From Candidatus Symbiothrix sp. (GTDB lineage: Bacteria; Bacteroidota; Bacteroidia; Bacteroidales; Azobacteroidaceae), in the NCBI GenBank assembly GCA_031270525.1, contig JAISXN010000205.1:1-17634 (forward strand): a stretch of DNA of 17,634 nucleotides, in the 5' to 3' direction. The number at the start of each line of letters is the position of its first letter. The first letter of the stretch is position 1. The position numbers and the translations under genes were made by a program. Positions 6,396 through 14,590 of this stretch are shown here, piece by piece. The notes beneath the pieces were generated by a model. It saw only the letters and a program-made list of their open reading frames with translations. It did not search any database and was not told the DNA's origin.

Positions 6396-7889
6396 ATGAA
6401 TATAGATAAGAAAATAGTGTTTAACCATTTTTACAAGTTAAGGCATGATATAAGGAGAAGTCATATTCTGGCTCCGTCATTCGTTGACAAAAAACATGCC
6501 GCACTCGTTCAACCAAGATGGATGTCCCGGATACATCCCGTTTATGCTATGATTTTTTCCTTTATGTCGGAGCCTGTTTCATTTTCCGACCTTACAAAAG
6601 AATTATCCTACTTTTTGGAAATGCCGGAAGAAGATATTGAAACTTTAATCAAACCGTTTATCAGTAATAATGAAATAGCGGTGACAAATTATAAAGGAGT
6701 AGCCAATTTTTTTCCACGAAATATTGTTATTGAAGAAGACCAATTGTTCAATAATATAGTTCATTATATGCCACAACAATTTGCATATAAAGAAATAGAT
6801 TTGGAACGGGAACGTTTTTATACCGCTCCTGCCAGTATCTTATTTATGGTTAACAATTATTGTTATACGGATTGTGTATATTGCTATGCCAATAAAAGCG
6901 TAAGAACCGCACCTCTTTCCTTTGATAAAATAAAAGACATCATAATACAAGCAAAAAAATTGGGAATTGCAGCTATTACCGTTGTTGGCGGGGAGGTCTT
7001 TTTATATAAAAATTGGAAGGAACTGTTTGATTTCCTTATTGAAAACGGTTATAAAGAGTCATTAGTCTCAACCAAAGTACCATTGAATGAAGAAGATATA
7101 ATTGCTTTTGAACCATACGGCATTCCTATTCAGATTTCATTAGACTCGCTTGATTCTGAGATTTTAAAACAAGTTCTTAATGTAAAGTCCGATTATGGGG
7201 GAAAAATTAAGCAAACGATAAGCAATATAGACAAACACGGGATTGATTTTCAGGTAGCAACGGTGCTCACGAAGCATAACGAATCAATTGATAATTTGAA
7301 ATCACTTCATGATTTTTTAGCGAAATTTAAAAAACTGCGAAGATGGGAAATAAGGGTTGGATTTAAGTCCCTATATAGTCGAGGCGATTTTGACCGCATG
7401 AAATTATCCAAAGACAGTATAAATAATATCAATCAGTGGGTAGAAGAAATTAAGAAGACGACATCTTTGAATATTCAGTGGTCGATAGATACCGGAGAAA
7501 AATATTTTAAGTCGGAAGAAGGAAGTCGGAAATTCACAGGGAGTAGATGTTCGGCAAATTATTCGAATATGGTTATTTTGCCTGACGGAAAAGTGACTAT
7601 TTGTGAACAATTATATTGGAATCCCCGATTTATAATCGGCGACGTATCCAAACAATCCGTTGAAGAAGTCTGGAATTCTCCCAGAGCAATTGAATTGGCT
7701 TTCCCGAAAAAAGAACATTTCAGGGACGAAAGCGTTTGCAAAAAATGTAGCATTTTTGAAAAATGTCTCTCTTTTCCTAACAAGTGTTATGCAGATGTGT
7801 TGAAAGGATATGGAGATAAAAATTGGGATTATCCCGATCCGCGCTGTGCGAAAGCGCCTCGGTTTATTAATGAACTTCAGGCATTGTGA
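6396..7889 (+). CDS. Radical SAM/SPASM peptide maturase
   Basis: A 497-residue enzyme. Residues 20-110 look like a small winged-helix domain of the PqqD/RRE kind, which binds RiPP leaders (HPVYAMIFSFM, then a Glu-rich helix and a short strand pair). The radical SAM core starts near 145; Cys156, Cys160 and Cys163 form the CX3CX2C motif (CYTDCVYC) for the 4Fe-4S cluster and S-adenosylmethionine, with GGE at 198-200 for SAM binding. The C-terminal SPASM region has Cys385, 403, 448, 451, 457, 464 and 484, enough for auxiliary clusters, including a typical PDGKVTICEQ segment. Such enzymes make thioether (sactipeptide, ranthipeptide) or other carbon-centred bonds. ATG at 6396 is preferred over an upstream TTG at 6327, which lies in the terminator stem. 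The exporter gene starts 25 bases after its stop. Confidence 0.9.
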   Translation: MNIDKKIVFNHFYKLRHDIRRSHILAPSFVDKKHAALVQPRWMSRIHPVYAMIFSFMSEPVSFSDLTKELSYFLEMPEEDIETLIKPFISNNEIAVTNYKGVANFFPRNIVIEEDQLFNNIVHYMPQQFAYKEIDLERERFYTAPASILFMVNNYCYTDCVYCYANKSVRTAPLSFDKIKDIIIQAKKLGIAAITVVGGEVFLYKNWKELFDFLIENGYKESLVSTKVPLNEEDIIAFEPYGIPIQISLDSLDSEILKQVLNVKSDYGGKIKQTISNIDKHGIDFQVATVLTKHNESIDNLKSLHDFLAKFKKLRRWEIRVGFKSLYSRGDFDRMKLSKDSINNINQWVEEIKKTTSLNIQWSIDTGEKYFKSEEGSRKFTGSRCSANYSNMVILPDGKVTICEQLYWNPRFIIGDVSKQSVEEVWNSPRAIELAFPKKEHFRDESVCKKCSIFEKCLSFPNKCYADVLKGYGDKNWDYPDPRCAKAPRFINELQAL

Positions 7890-7914
7890 AAGCAAAACGG
7901 ATTTAGTTGCAAAA

Positions 7915-10155
7915 ATGAAATCTTTCCCCATCTATATCCAGCACGATGCGATGGACTGCGGTCCGGCTTGCCTTCGCATGATTGCCGCCCATTACGGTCG
8001 TCATTTCTCTTTGGAGGAACTTCGCGAGAAATCCCACATTACACGTTTGGGCGTATCCATGCTTGGTATTAGCGAAGCCGCTGAGAATATTGGTTTTCGT
8101 ACTGTCGGCGCTCGTCTGTCTTTTGAACAACTGGTTGAAGAAGCTCCTTTGCCCTGTATTGTTCATTGGAATCAGAATCATTTTGTCGTCTTGTACAAAA
8201 TTTTGCACCGCCGCCATTGTAAGTGCGTTGCACGTAATGCTTCTACACATAACGCCTCAATATATCGGTTGCACGTCGCCGATCCTACCGGCGGCAAGGT
8301 TGAATATAGCGGGGAAGAATTTTCTCAATGCTGGCTTTCAAATCGGCGCAACGGAAAAGATGAAGGTATCGCTTTGTTTCTTGAACCTACCCCGGAGTTT
8401 TATACATCCGAAGATGAACCGGTGAATCGAAAAGGCTTTTTGTTTCTGTTTTCCTACCTGAAGCCTTACAAAAATTTGGTTTCCCAACTGCTTTTGGGAT
8501 TATTGTTCGGCAGTTTGTTGCAATTGATTTTCCCTTTCCTGACTCAGTCCGTAGTCGATATTGGAATTAACAGCCGTAACATCGGGTTTATTTACCTGGT
8601 TTTGGTTGCCCAACTTATGCTTACCCTTAGCAGCTCCACTGTCGAATTCATTCGCGGGTGGATTTTGCTTCATCTCGGTACTCGTATCGACATTGCCCTC
8701 ATCTCCGACTTTCTGATTAAACTCATGAAGTTACCGATGGGCTACTTTGATACCAAAATGACCGGCGACATTTTGCAACGAATCGGCGACCACAACCGTA
8801 TCCAAAGTTTTTTGACTAATTCTACGCTTGGAACGCTGTTTTCCATGTTTAATATCCTGATTTTCGGGATTATTCTTTGTCTGTACAGTTTGAAGATATT
8901 TGCTATTTTCCTTATCGGAAGCGCCCTGTATTTCTGTTGGGTTTGGTTGTTCATGAAGAAACGTGCAGCCCTCGACCATAAGAATTTCGCCCAGCAGTCC
9001 GCTCACCAGAGTAATATCATCCAACTTGTTACCGGTATGCAGGAAATCAAACTCAATGGCTGCGAACGACAAAAACGTTGGGAATGGGAACGGATACAAG
9101 CACGGCTGTTCCGTTTGCGGGTCAAAGGCTTGGCTTTGGGGCAGTATCAGGATTCCGGAGCTATCCTGATTAATCAAACGAAAAACATTCTCATTACTAT
9201 CTTCGTCGCTCAATTGGTTGTCGGCGGACAAATGACTTTGGGGATGATGCTCTCCGTTCAATACATTATCGGGCAACTCAACGGGCCGGTTGACCAACTC
9301 ATAAACTTTTTCCGCTCTATGCAGGATGCCCGCCTCAGCCTCGAACGGCTCAGCGAAATACATGAAAAAACCGACGAAGAACCGCAAGACGAAAACCGAA
9401 TCGGCGAATTTCCCAAAGGAAAGAATCTTCGCTTCGAAAACGCTTCTTTTTCATACGACAAGACGTCTATCGGAGAATCTGTCTTGAAAGATATCAATTT
9501 GGTTATTCCGGCTAACAAACAGACGGCTATCGTTGGGACAAGCGGTAGCGGAAAAACAACTCTGGTAAAATTGCTGTTGGGTTTTTATCCTTTGGATAAA
9601 GGAACAATTTCTTTGGGAAACAATGCACTCGACACTTACAGCCTTCGCCAATGGCGCAAACATTGTGGGATCGTCATGCAGGACGGATTCATTTTTTCGG
9701 ATACTATTGCGCGAAACATTGCTCCCGGTGAAGAATTCATCGACAAGGAAAAACTTCTTCATGCGGTAGAGGTTGCTAATATCCGCGATTTCATCGAGTC
9801 TTTGCCTTTGGCGTACAACACAAAAATCGGTAGCGAAGGTCACGGCCTGAGTCAGGGACAGAAACAAAGAATCCTCATCGCAAGAGCTGTTTACAAGGAA
9901 CCGGAATTTGTCTTCTTCGATGAAGCAACCAATGCGCTGGACGCTAATAATGAACGCATGATTATGAACAACCTTTCTTCGTTTTTTCAAGGGAGGACCG
10001 TTATTGTTGTTGCCCATCGCCTCAGCACGGTTCGCAACGCCGACCAAATTATCGTTTTGGAAAAAGGTAAAATAGATGAAACAGGGACGCATGAAGAACT
10101 AACAAAAAAACAAGGCACTTATTATAAACTGGTTAAAAATCAATTGGAATTGTGA
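7915..10155 (+). CDS. Peptidase-containing (C39) ABC transporter
   Basis: A 746-residue bacteriocin-type exporter that cuts GG leaders and pumps the core peptide across the inner membrane. The N-terminal C39 peptidase (1-150) has Gln9, Cys15 in DCGPACL, His89 in QNHFVVLYK and Asp123 in VADP, a complete active site. The membrane domain covers about 175-460 with the usual hydrophobic spans. The nucleotide-binding domain has Walker A GTSGSGKTT (541-549), Q-loop Gln589, signature LSQGQ (645-649), Walker B FVFFDE (665-670) and H-loop His701. The start at 7915 gives the standard family N-terminus; the frame stays open upstream into the maturase gene. The region between His89 and Asp123 is about 18 residues longer than I expect and is basic. 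The adaptor gene follows one base after the stop. The substrate is presumably the 75-residue precursor. Confidence 0.93.
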   Translation: MKSFPIYIQHDAMDCGPACLRMIAAHYGRHFSLEELREKSHITRLGVSMLGISEAAENIGFRTVGARLSFEQLVEEAPLPCIVHWNQNHFVVLYKILHRRHCKCVARNASTHNASIYRLHVADPTGGKVEYSGEEFSQCWLSNRRNGKDEGIALFLEPTPEFYTSEDEPVNRKGFLFLFSYLKPYKNLVSQLLLGLLFGSLLQLIFPFLTQSVVDIGINSRNIGFIYLVLVAQLMLTLSSSTVEFIRGWILLHLGTRIDIALISDFLIKLMKLPMGYFDTKMTGDILQRIGDHNRIQSFLTNSTLGTLFSMFNILIFGIILCLYSLKIFAIFLIGSALYFCWVWLFMKKRAALDHKNFAQQSAHQSNIIQLVTGMQEIKLNGCERQKRWEWERIQARLFRLRVKGLALGQYQDSGAILINQTKNILITIFVAQLVVGGQMTLGMMLSVQYIIGQLNGPVDQLINFFRSMQDARLSLERLSEIHEKTDEEPQDENRIGEFPKGKNLRFENASFSYDKTSIGESVLKDINLVIPANKQTAIVGTSGSGKTTLVKLLLGFYPLDKGTISLGNNALDTYSLRQWRKHCGIVMQDGFIFSDTIARNIAPGEEFIDKEKLLHAVEVANIRDFIESLPLAYNTKIGSEGHGLSQGQKQRILIARAVYKEPEFVFFDEATNALDANNERMIMNNLSSFFQGRTVIVVAHRLSTVRNADQIIVLEKGKIDETGTHEELTKKQGTYYKLVKNQLEL

Positions 10156-10156
10156 T

Positions 10157-11461
10157 ATGGAACAAAACCGCCAACAAGCCATCGAACTGCGTAGCGAGGA
10201 AATGCAAGACATCCTCACTCGCCCGCCCCATGTTTTGGTGCGTAGCGGTATCTCCGTAATTTGCGGGGTAATTTCGCTTTTGACGGCAGGCAGTTTTTTC
10301 TTCAAATATCCGGATATAGTGCAAGGCGAAATTTTGATTACCACCCAAAATCCACCGGTGTGGTTGGTAGCCAAAACGAGCGGAAAAATCAAAGAATTGA
10401 ACTGTTCCGACAAACAAACGGTGAAGATTGGGGAAATCCTCGCCGTAATTGAAAACCCTGCCGAAACAAACGATGTATTGAATGTAAAAAATCTTTTGTC
10501 ACAATCAACGATTAATGATTCTGTTTTTTGCTTGCCGAAAGAAATATCTCATACGAACTGTGAATTGGGAGTTATCCAAAACGTTTATTCCGCTTTTGTA
10601 AGGGCTGCCGTCGAATATCAAAACTTTCTTTCTCTCAGTGCTACACAAAAAGAAAAGGAGGCTTTGAACTTTCAAATCTCAGGACACAAAAATTATACGG
10701 ACAACCTGAGGAAACAGTTGCAATTGAAAAAAGAAGAACTGGAAATTGCAAAATCTGCTTACGAAAGGGAAAAACATTTATTCGAAAAGGGGACTATCTC
10801 GAAAGCTGAAATGGAAACCGCCGAGAGCGTCTGGTTAACTATTCGTCAGTCGCTTCAACAGTTGCAGACAAGCCTTGCTTCCAACCGGATAGAATTCGGA
10901 CAATTGCGGGAATCGCTTTCCAAACTCGACATTCAGTACCAAAGAGAACGAAACAGTCTGCTTTCTAATTTGAAAACGGCAACCAATGAACTTGAAACTG
11001 CCATTGAAAACTGGGAACAGACCTGTTTGCTGATTAGTCCAATCAATGGAACAGTTACCTTCAATACATTCTGGACAAACAACCAATTCACTAATGCGGG
11101 TGACAAAGTATTGGCTGTTATTTCTGAAAATCAGGGAAAAATACTTGGAAGAATAAAGAGTCCCGATTCCATGTCGGGAAAGATTAAACCGGAACAAAGG
11201 GTTAACGTCAAGGTAAACGGTTATCCGTACATGGAATATGGGACTTTGCAGGGTTTGGTGAAAACCATCTCCTTGGTTCCGAACGAAAATAATTATATCA
11301 TTGAAATAAATCTAAACCAAGGACTTATAACAAACACCGGAAAAACGCTTGCTTTCACCGGCGAATTGACCGGACAAGCGGAAATCATTACCGATGACCG
11401 CCCTTTGTTTGACAGGGTCTTTGCTCCTTTGAAATATTTGTTGAAAAAATATGTGAGGTAA
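10157..11461 (+). CDS. HlyD-type membrane fusion protein (export adaptor)
   Basis: A 434-residue periplasmic adaptor that joins the ABC exporter to an outer-membrane channel. A short cytoplasmic N-terminus is followed by one membrane span at about 28-50. The first half of a lipoyl-type domain comes next (residues 55-100, ending VKIGEILAVIENP), then a long coiled coil at about 150-285 rich in Glu, Lys, Gln and Leu, and the second lipoyl half starting LLISPINGTVTF. A beta-barrel-like C-terminal part (GKIKPEQRVNVKVNGYPY) closes the protein. ATG at 10157 comes one base after the exporter stop, so the two are surely co-transcribed and probably translationally coupled. No TolC-like gene is in the window. 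An A-tract/T-tract hairpin may end the operon just after the stop. Confidence 0.9.
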   Translation: MEQNRQQAIELRSEEMQDILTRPPHVLVRSGISVICGVISLLTAGSFFFKYPDIVQGEILITTQNPPVWLVAKTSGKIKELNCSDKQTVKIGEILAVIENPAETNDVLNVKNLLSQSTINDSVFCLPKEISHTNCELGVIQNVYSAFVRAAVEYQNFLSLSATQKEKEALNFQISGHKNYTDNLRKQLQLKKEELEIAKSAYEREKHLFEKGTISKAEMETAESVWLTIRQSLQQLQTSLASNRIEFGQLRESLSKLDIQYQRERNSLLSNLKTATNELETAIENWEQTCLLISPINGTVTFNTFWTNNQFTNAGDKVLAVISENQGKILGRIKSPDSMSGKIKPEQRVNVKVNGYPYMEYGTLQGLVKTISLVPNENNYIIEINLNQGLITNTGKTLAFTGELTGQAEIITDDRPLFDRVFAPLKYLLKKYVR

Positions 11462-11480
11462 AAAAAACTTTTTTTCACTA
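11454..11480 (+). terminator. Possible A/T-tract terminator after the export operon
   Basis: GTG followed by a run of A faces a run of seven T followed by CAC, around a two-base loop, with a small bulge on the left side. It overlaps the stop of the adaptor gene and precedes the uvrA promoter. The stem is almost all A-T, so it is a weak call. Confidence 0.3.
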
Positions 11481-11486
11481 CCTGTG

Positions 11487-11518
11487 TTTGGAAATTGTAA
11501 GATTTTCATGTAATTTTG
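11487..11518 (+). promoter_or_regulatory. Bacteroidota-type promoter of uvrA
   Basis: TTTG (11487-11490), a 20-base spacer and TAATTTTG (11511-11518) match the TTTG / TAnnTTTG consensus at the right distance. Transcription would start near 11525, about 13 bases before the uvrA ATG, so uvrA can be expressed apart from the peptide operon. Confidence 0.75.
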
Positions 11519-11537
11519 CATGATTTAATGTAAAGGA

Positions 11538-14381
11538 ATGGAAAATTATAACGAAATCATCGACGTCCAAGGCGCTCGCGTCCATAACCTAAAAAACATC
11601 GATGTTCAAATTCCCCGGAACAAATTTACCGTTATTACCGGCTTGAGTGGAAGCGGTAAATCTTCTTTGGCTTTCGACACGATTTTTGCTGAAGGTCAAC
11701 GGCGCTACATCGAAACTTTTTCGGCTTATGCCCGATCGTTCCTCGGTAATCTTGAACGTCCCGATGTGGATAAGATTTCGGGTTTGAGCCCTGTAATTTC
11801 CATCGAACAAAAAACGACCAACCGCAGTCCCCGTTCAACAGTGGGGACTACTACAGAGATTTATGACTTTCTTCGTCTCCTCTATGCCCGCGCAGGCGAC
11901 GCTTATTCCTATCTCTCCGGAGAAAAAATGGTTAAATATACTGAGGAACAAATCATCCAATTGATTATAAATCAATATGACGGAGAAAAAGTCTATATTT
12001 TGGCTCCGGTTGTCAGGAACAGGAAAGGGAATTACAAAGAACTGTTCGAACAATTGCAGAAAAAAGGATTTCTCAACGTTCGCACGGACGGGGAACTGCA
12101 CGAAATCGTTCCGGGTATGAAATTAGACCGTTACAAAAATCATTCGGTGGAAGTAGTTGTAGATAAACTACTTATCCGTAGGTATGATGACAAGCGGCTT
12201 AAAGAGAGCGTAAAAACCGCGATGCGCATTGGCGAAGGTTTATTGCTGATTTTTAGAATGGGAGCGAATGATGTTCGTTATTTCAGCCGCCGGTTGATGG
12301 ACCCTAATACAGGCTTGTCTTACAGCGAACCGGCTCCGCACAATTTTTCGTTCAATTCTCCGCAAGGCGCTTGTCCCAAATGTAAAGGATTGGGTTATAT
12401 AAATCAAATTGATTTGCAAAAAATTATTCCCGATCCCGAATTGAATATTTCCCAAGGCGGTATCGCCCCTTTGGGGAAATACCGTAATGTGTTGATATTT
12501 TGGCAAATAGAAGCTATCTTGGACAGATACGGTTCGACCTTGAAAACGCCTTTGAAAGATGTTCCGGAGGAAGCCATTGATGAAATCATGAACGGAACGG
12601 AAAACCGCCTGTATATTAAAAACGAATCATTGGGTAATTCCAACTATTTCCTTGCGTTTGAGGGAGTTAATAAATACATTACCATACAGCAGGAACAAGA
12701 AACTTCGGCTGCTGCACAAAAATGGGCGGGCCAATTTATTCGAACCTCGGCTTGTCCCGAATGTTACGGGCAAAGGCTGAATAAGGAAGCGCTGCATTAT
12801 TTCCTGAATGAAAAAAATATTGCCGACCTGTCGGAAATGGATATTTCGGAACTTTATGAGTGGTTGAATGGCTTAGACGAGCATTTGTCGGACAAACAAA
12901 AAGCGATTGCTGCGGAAATTCTCAAAGAAATTCGTTCAAGATTAGAGTTTTTATTAAATGTCGGTTTGGATTATCTGTCGTTGGAGCGTGCATCCACCAG
13001 CCTTTCGGGAGGTGAAAGTCAGCGTATCCGGTTGGCTACCCAAATCGGTTCGCAGTTAGTCAATGTGTTGTATATCCTTGACGAACCAAGTATCGGCCTG
13101 CACCAGCGCGATAATGCGCGGTTGATTGATTCGCTGAAACAATTGCGCGATACAGGCAATTCGGTTATCGTTGTGGAACACGATAAAGACATGATGTTGA
13201 GCGCCGATTATGTGATTGACCTTGGTCCCCGCGCCGGCCGTAAAGGCGGTGAAATTGTTTTTGCCGGAACTCCGTCCGAATTGCTTAAAGCAAATACGCT
13301 AACTTCTTCGTATTTGAATGGAAAAGAACGTATTCCTATTCCGAAAAAAAGAAGACAAGGAAATGGAAAGGAAATCGTTTTGAAGAACGCTACGGGTAAT
13401 AACCTTAAAAATCTGACCGTTCGTTTACCTTTGGGAAAATTCATCTGCGTCACCGGTGTTTCGGGAAGTGGAAAATCATCCCTTATCAATGATACTTTGG
13501 AACCGATTATCAGCCAAAAGCTGTATCGTTCCATCCAGGAGCCGCTATCTTACGGGTCTATTGAAGGATTGGAATATATCGACAAGATTGTGAATGTGGA
13601 TCAATCTCCTATCGGGAAAACGCCGCGTTCCAATCCGGCCACTTATACCGGTATTTTTTCGGATATTCGCAATCTGTTTGTCGAAATGCCCGAATCAAAA
13701 ATCAGAGGCTATAAACCCGGACGGTTTTCATTCAATGTGGTGGGCGGACGTTGTGAAACTTGCAGCGGGAACGGCTATAAATCCATCGAAATGAATTTCT
13801 TACCGGACGTAATGGTGCCTTGCGAAGCCTGCCACGGCAAACGTTATAACCGCGAAACCCTTGAAGTTCGTTACAGGGGAAAATCCATTGCCGATGTGTT
13901 GGATATGACCATCAACATGGCTGTTGAATTTTTTGAAAACGTACCGAATATTTACCACAAAATCAAAGTGTTGCAAGATGTGGGCATGGGTTATGTCAAA
14001 CTTGGGCAATCGTCCACTACCTTGTCCGGCGGCGAAAGCCAACGGGTGAAATTAGCAGCCGAACTAGCCAAACGAGATACCGGAAAAACCCTTTATATTT
14101 TAGACGAACCCACTACCGGTTTGCATTTCGACGATATCAAGGTTCTTCTCGACGTCATTAACCGTTTGGTTGACAAGGGAAATTCCATGATTATTATTGA
14201 ACACAATATCGATGTCATTAAATGTGCCGATTATATTATTGACATGGGACCGGAAGGAGGTAAAGGTGGCGGCCAGGTGCTTTTCACCGGAACTCCCGAA
14301 GAATTGGTGATGTCCGGTATTGGTTTTACTGCTGAATTTTTGGAAAAAGAGTTTACTGCACCGAGTTCCGTGTTTCCTTAA
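11538..14381 (+). CDS. uvrA: Excinuclease ABC subunit A
   Basis: A 947-residue protein, normal length, that finds bulky DNA lesions in nucleotide excision repair and loads UvrB. Two ABC ATPase halves are complete: Walker A GLSGSGKSS (35-43) and GVSGSGKSS (640-648), two LSGGESQR signatures, and Walker B ILDEPSIGLHQRD and ILDEPTTGLHFDD. The C-terminal zinc finger is intact (Cys739, 742, 762, 765; GRCETCSGNG and VPCEACHGKRYN). The N-terminal zinc module keeps CPKC (279/282), but its first CXXC is replaced by DPNTG. A further CPEC lies at 406/409. As I recall it, a degenerate first pair is seen in other Bacteroidota UvrA proteins. A strong promoter precedes the gene, and no operon partner is visible. 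Confidence 0.97.
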   Translation: MENYNEIIDVQGARVHNLKNIDVQIPRNKFTVITGLSGSGKSSLAFDTIFAEGQRRYIETFSAYARSFLGNLERPDVDKISGLSPVISIEQKTTNRSPRSTVGTTTEIYDFLRLLYARAGDAYSYLSGEKMVKYTEEQIIQLIINQYDGEKVYILAPVVRNRKGNYKELFEQLQKKGFLNVRTDGELHEIVPGMKLDRYKNHSVEVVVDKLLIRRYDDKRLKESVKTAMRIGEGLLLIFRMGANDVRYFSRRLMDPNTGLSYSEPAPHNFSFNSPQGACPKCKGLGYINQIDLQKIIPDPELNISQGGIAPLGKYRNVLIFWQIEAILDRYGSTLKTPLKDVPEEAIDEIMNGTENRLYIKNESLGNSNYFLAFEGVNKYITIQQEQETSAAAQKWAGQFIRTSACPECYGQRLNKEALHYFLNEKNIADLSEMDISELYEWLNGLDEHLSDKQKAIAAEILKEIRSRLEFLLNVGLDYLSLERASTSLSGGESQRIRLATQIGSQLVNVLYILDEPSIGLHQRDNARLIDSLKQLRDTGNSVIVVEHDKDMMLSADYVIDLGPRAGRKGGEIVFAGTPSELLKANTLTSSYLNGKERIPIPKKRRQGNGKEIVLKNATGNNLKNLTVRLPLGKFICVTGVSGSGKSSLINDTLEPIISQKLYRSIQEPLSYGSIEGLEYIDKIVNVDQSPIGKTPRSNPATYTGIFSDIRNLFVEMPESKIRGYKPGRFSFNVVGGRCETCSGNGYKSIEMNFLPDVMVPCEACHGKRYNRETLEVRYRGKSIADVLDMTINMAVEFFENVPNIYHKIKVLQDVGMGYVKLGQSSTTLSGGESQRVKLAAELAKRDTGKTLYILDEPTTGLHFDDIKVLLDVINRLVDKGNSMIIIEHNIDVIKCADYIIDMGPEGGKGGGQVLFTGTPEELVMSGIGFTAEFLEKEFTAPSSVFP

Positions 14382-14409
14382 ACCACAGAGGACATAAAGT
14401 ACACGGATT

Positions 14410-14556
14410 TTAGCCAAAGTTCAAACACAGGGTCTTGTAATACAATCTGTTTTTGTGAAACATCATAGATTCGAGCGCTTCCTGCAAAATTTCTTCGGTA
14501 TATATCTTTTCAGAATATGAAAGTAATTGTTTGATTTTAAATAAACAAATTTGAAA
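14410..14556 (-). pseudogene. Short open frame, possible 3' remnant of an unknown gene
   Basis: On the minus strand a frame without a start codon stays open for 48 codons. It reads a protein-like amphipathic stretch (YSEKIYTEEILQEALESMMF, then HKNRLYYKTL) and ends in TAA. The sequence before it is the A/T-rich 30-bp repeat described next. I do not recognise the family. It may be the tail of a lost gene or chance; it fills most of the 204 bases between uvrA and the transferase gene. Confidence 0.25.
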
Positions 14557-14590
14557 TCATTTGATTTGAAATAAACTTATTTCATTTAAT
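14531..14590. repeat. Imperfect 30-bp tandem duplication
   Basis: TTGATTTTAAATAAAC at 14531 recurs with one change, TTGATTTGAAATAAAC, at 14561, exactly 30 bases later, and the unit tails are also similar. The second copy runs into the stop codon region of the minus-strand transferase gene, so it lies in that gene's 3' end. Confidence 0.55.

Noticed and set aside
8731..9387. A 218-codon open frame on the minus strand opposite the ABC transporter
   Set aside because: It lies wholly antisense to well-conserved membrane-domain coding sequence, shows no domain, and has the low-complexity feel of a shadow frame.
9451..10092. A 213-codon minus-strand frame opposite the ATP-binding domain
   Set aside because: It is antisense to Walker A, signature and Walker B motifs of the transporter; no recognisable product.
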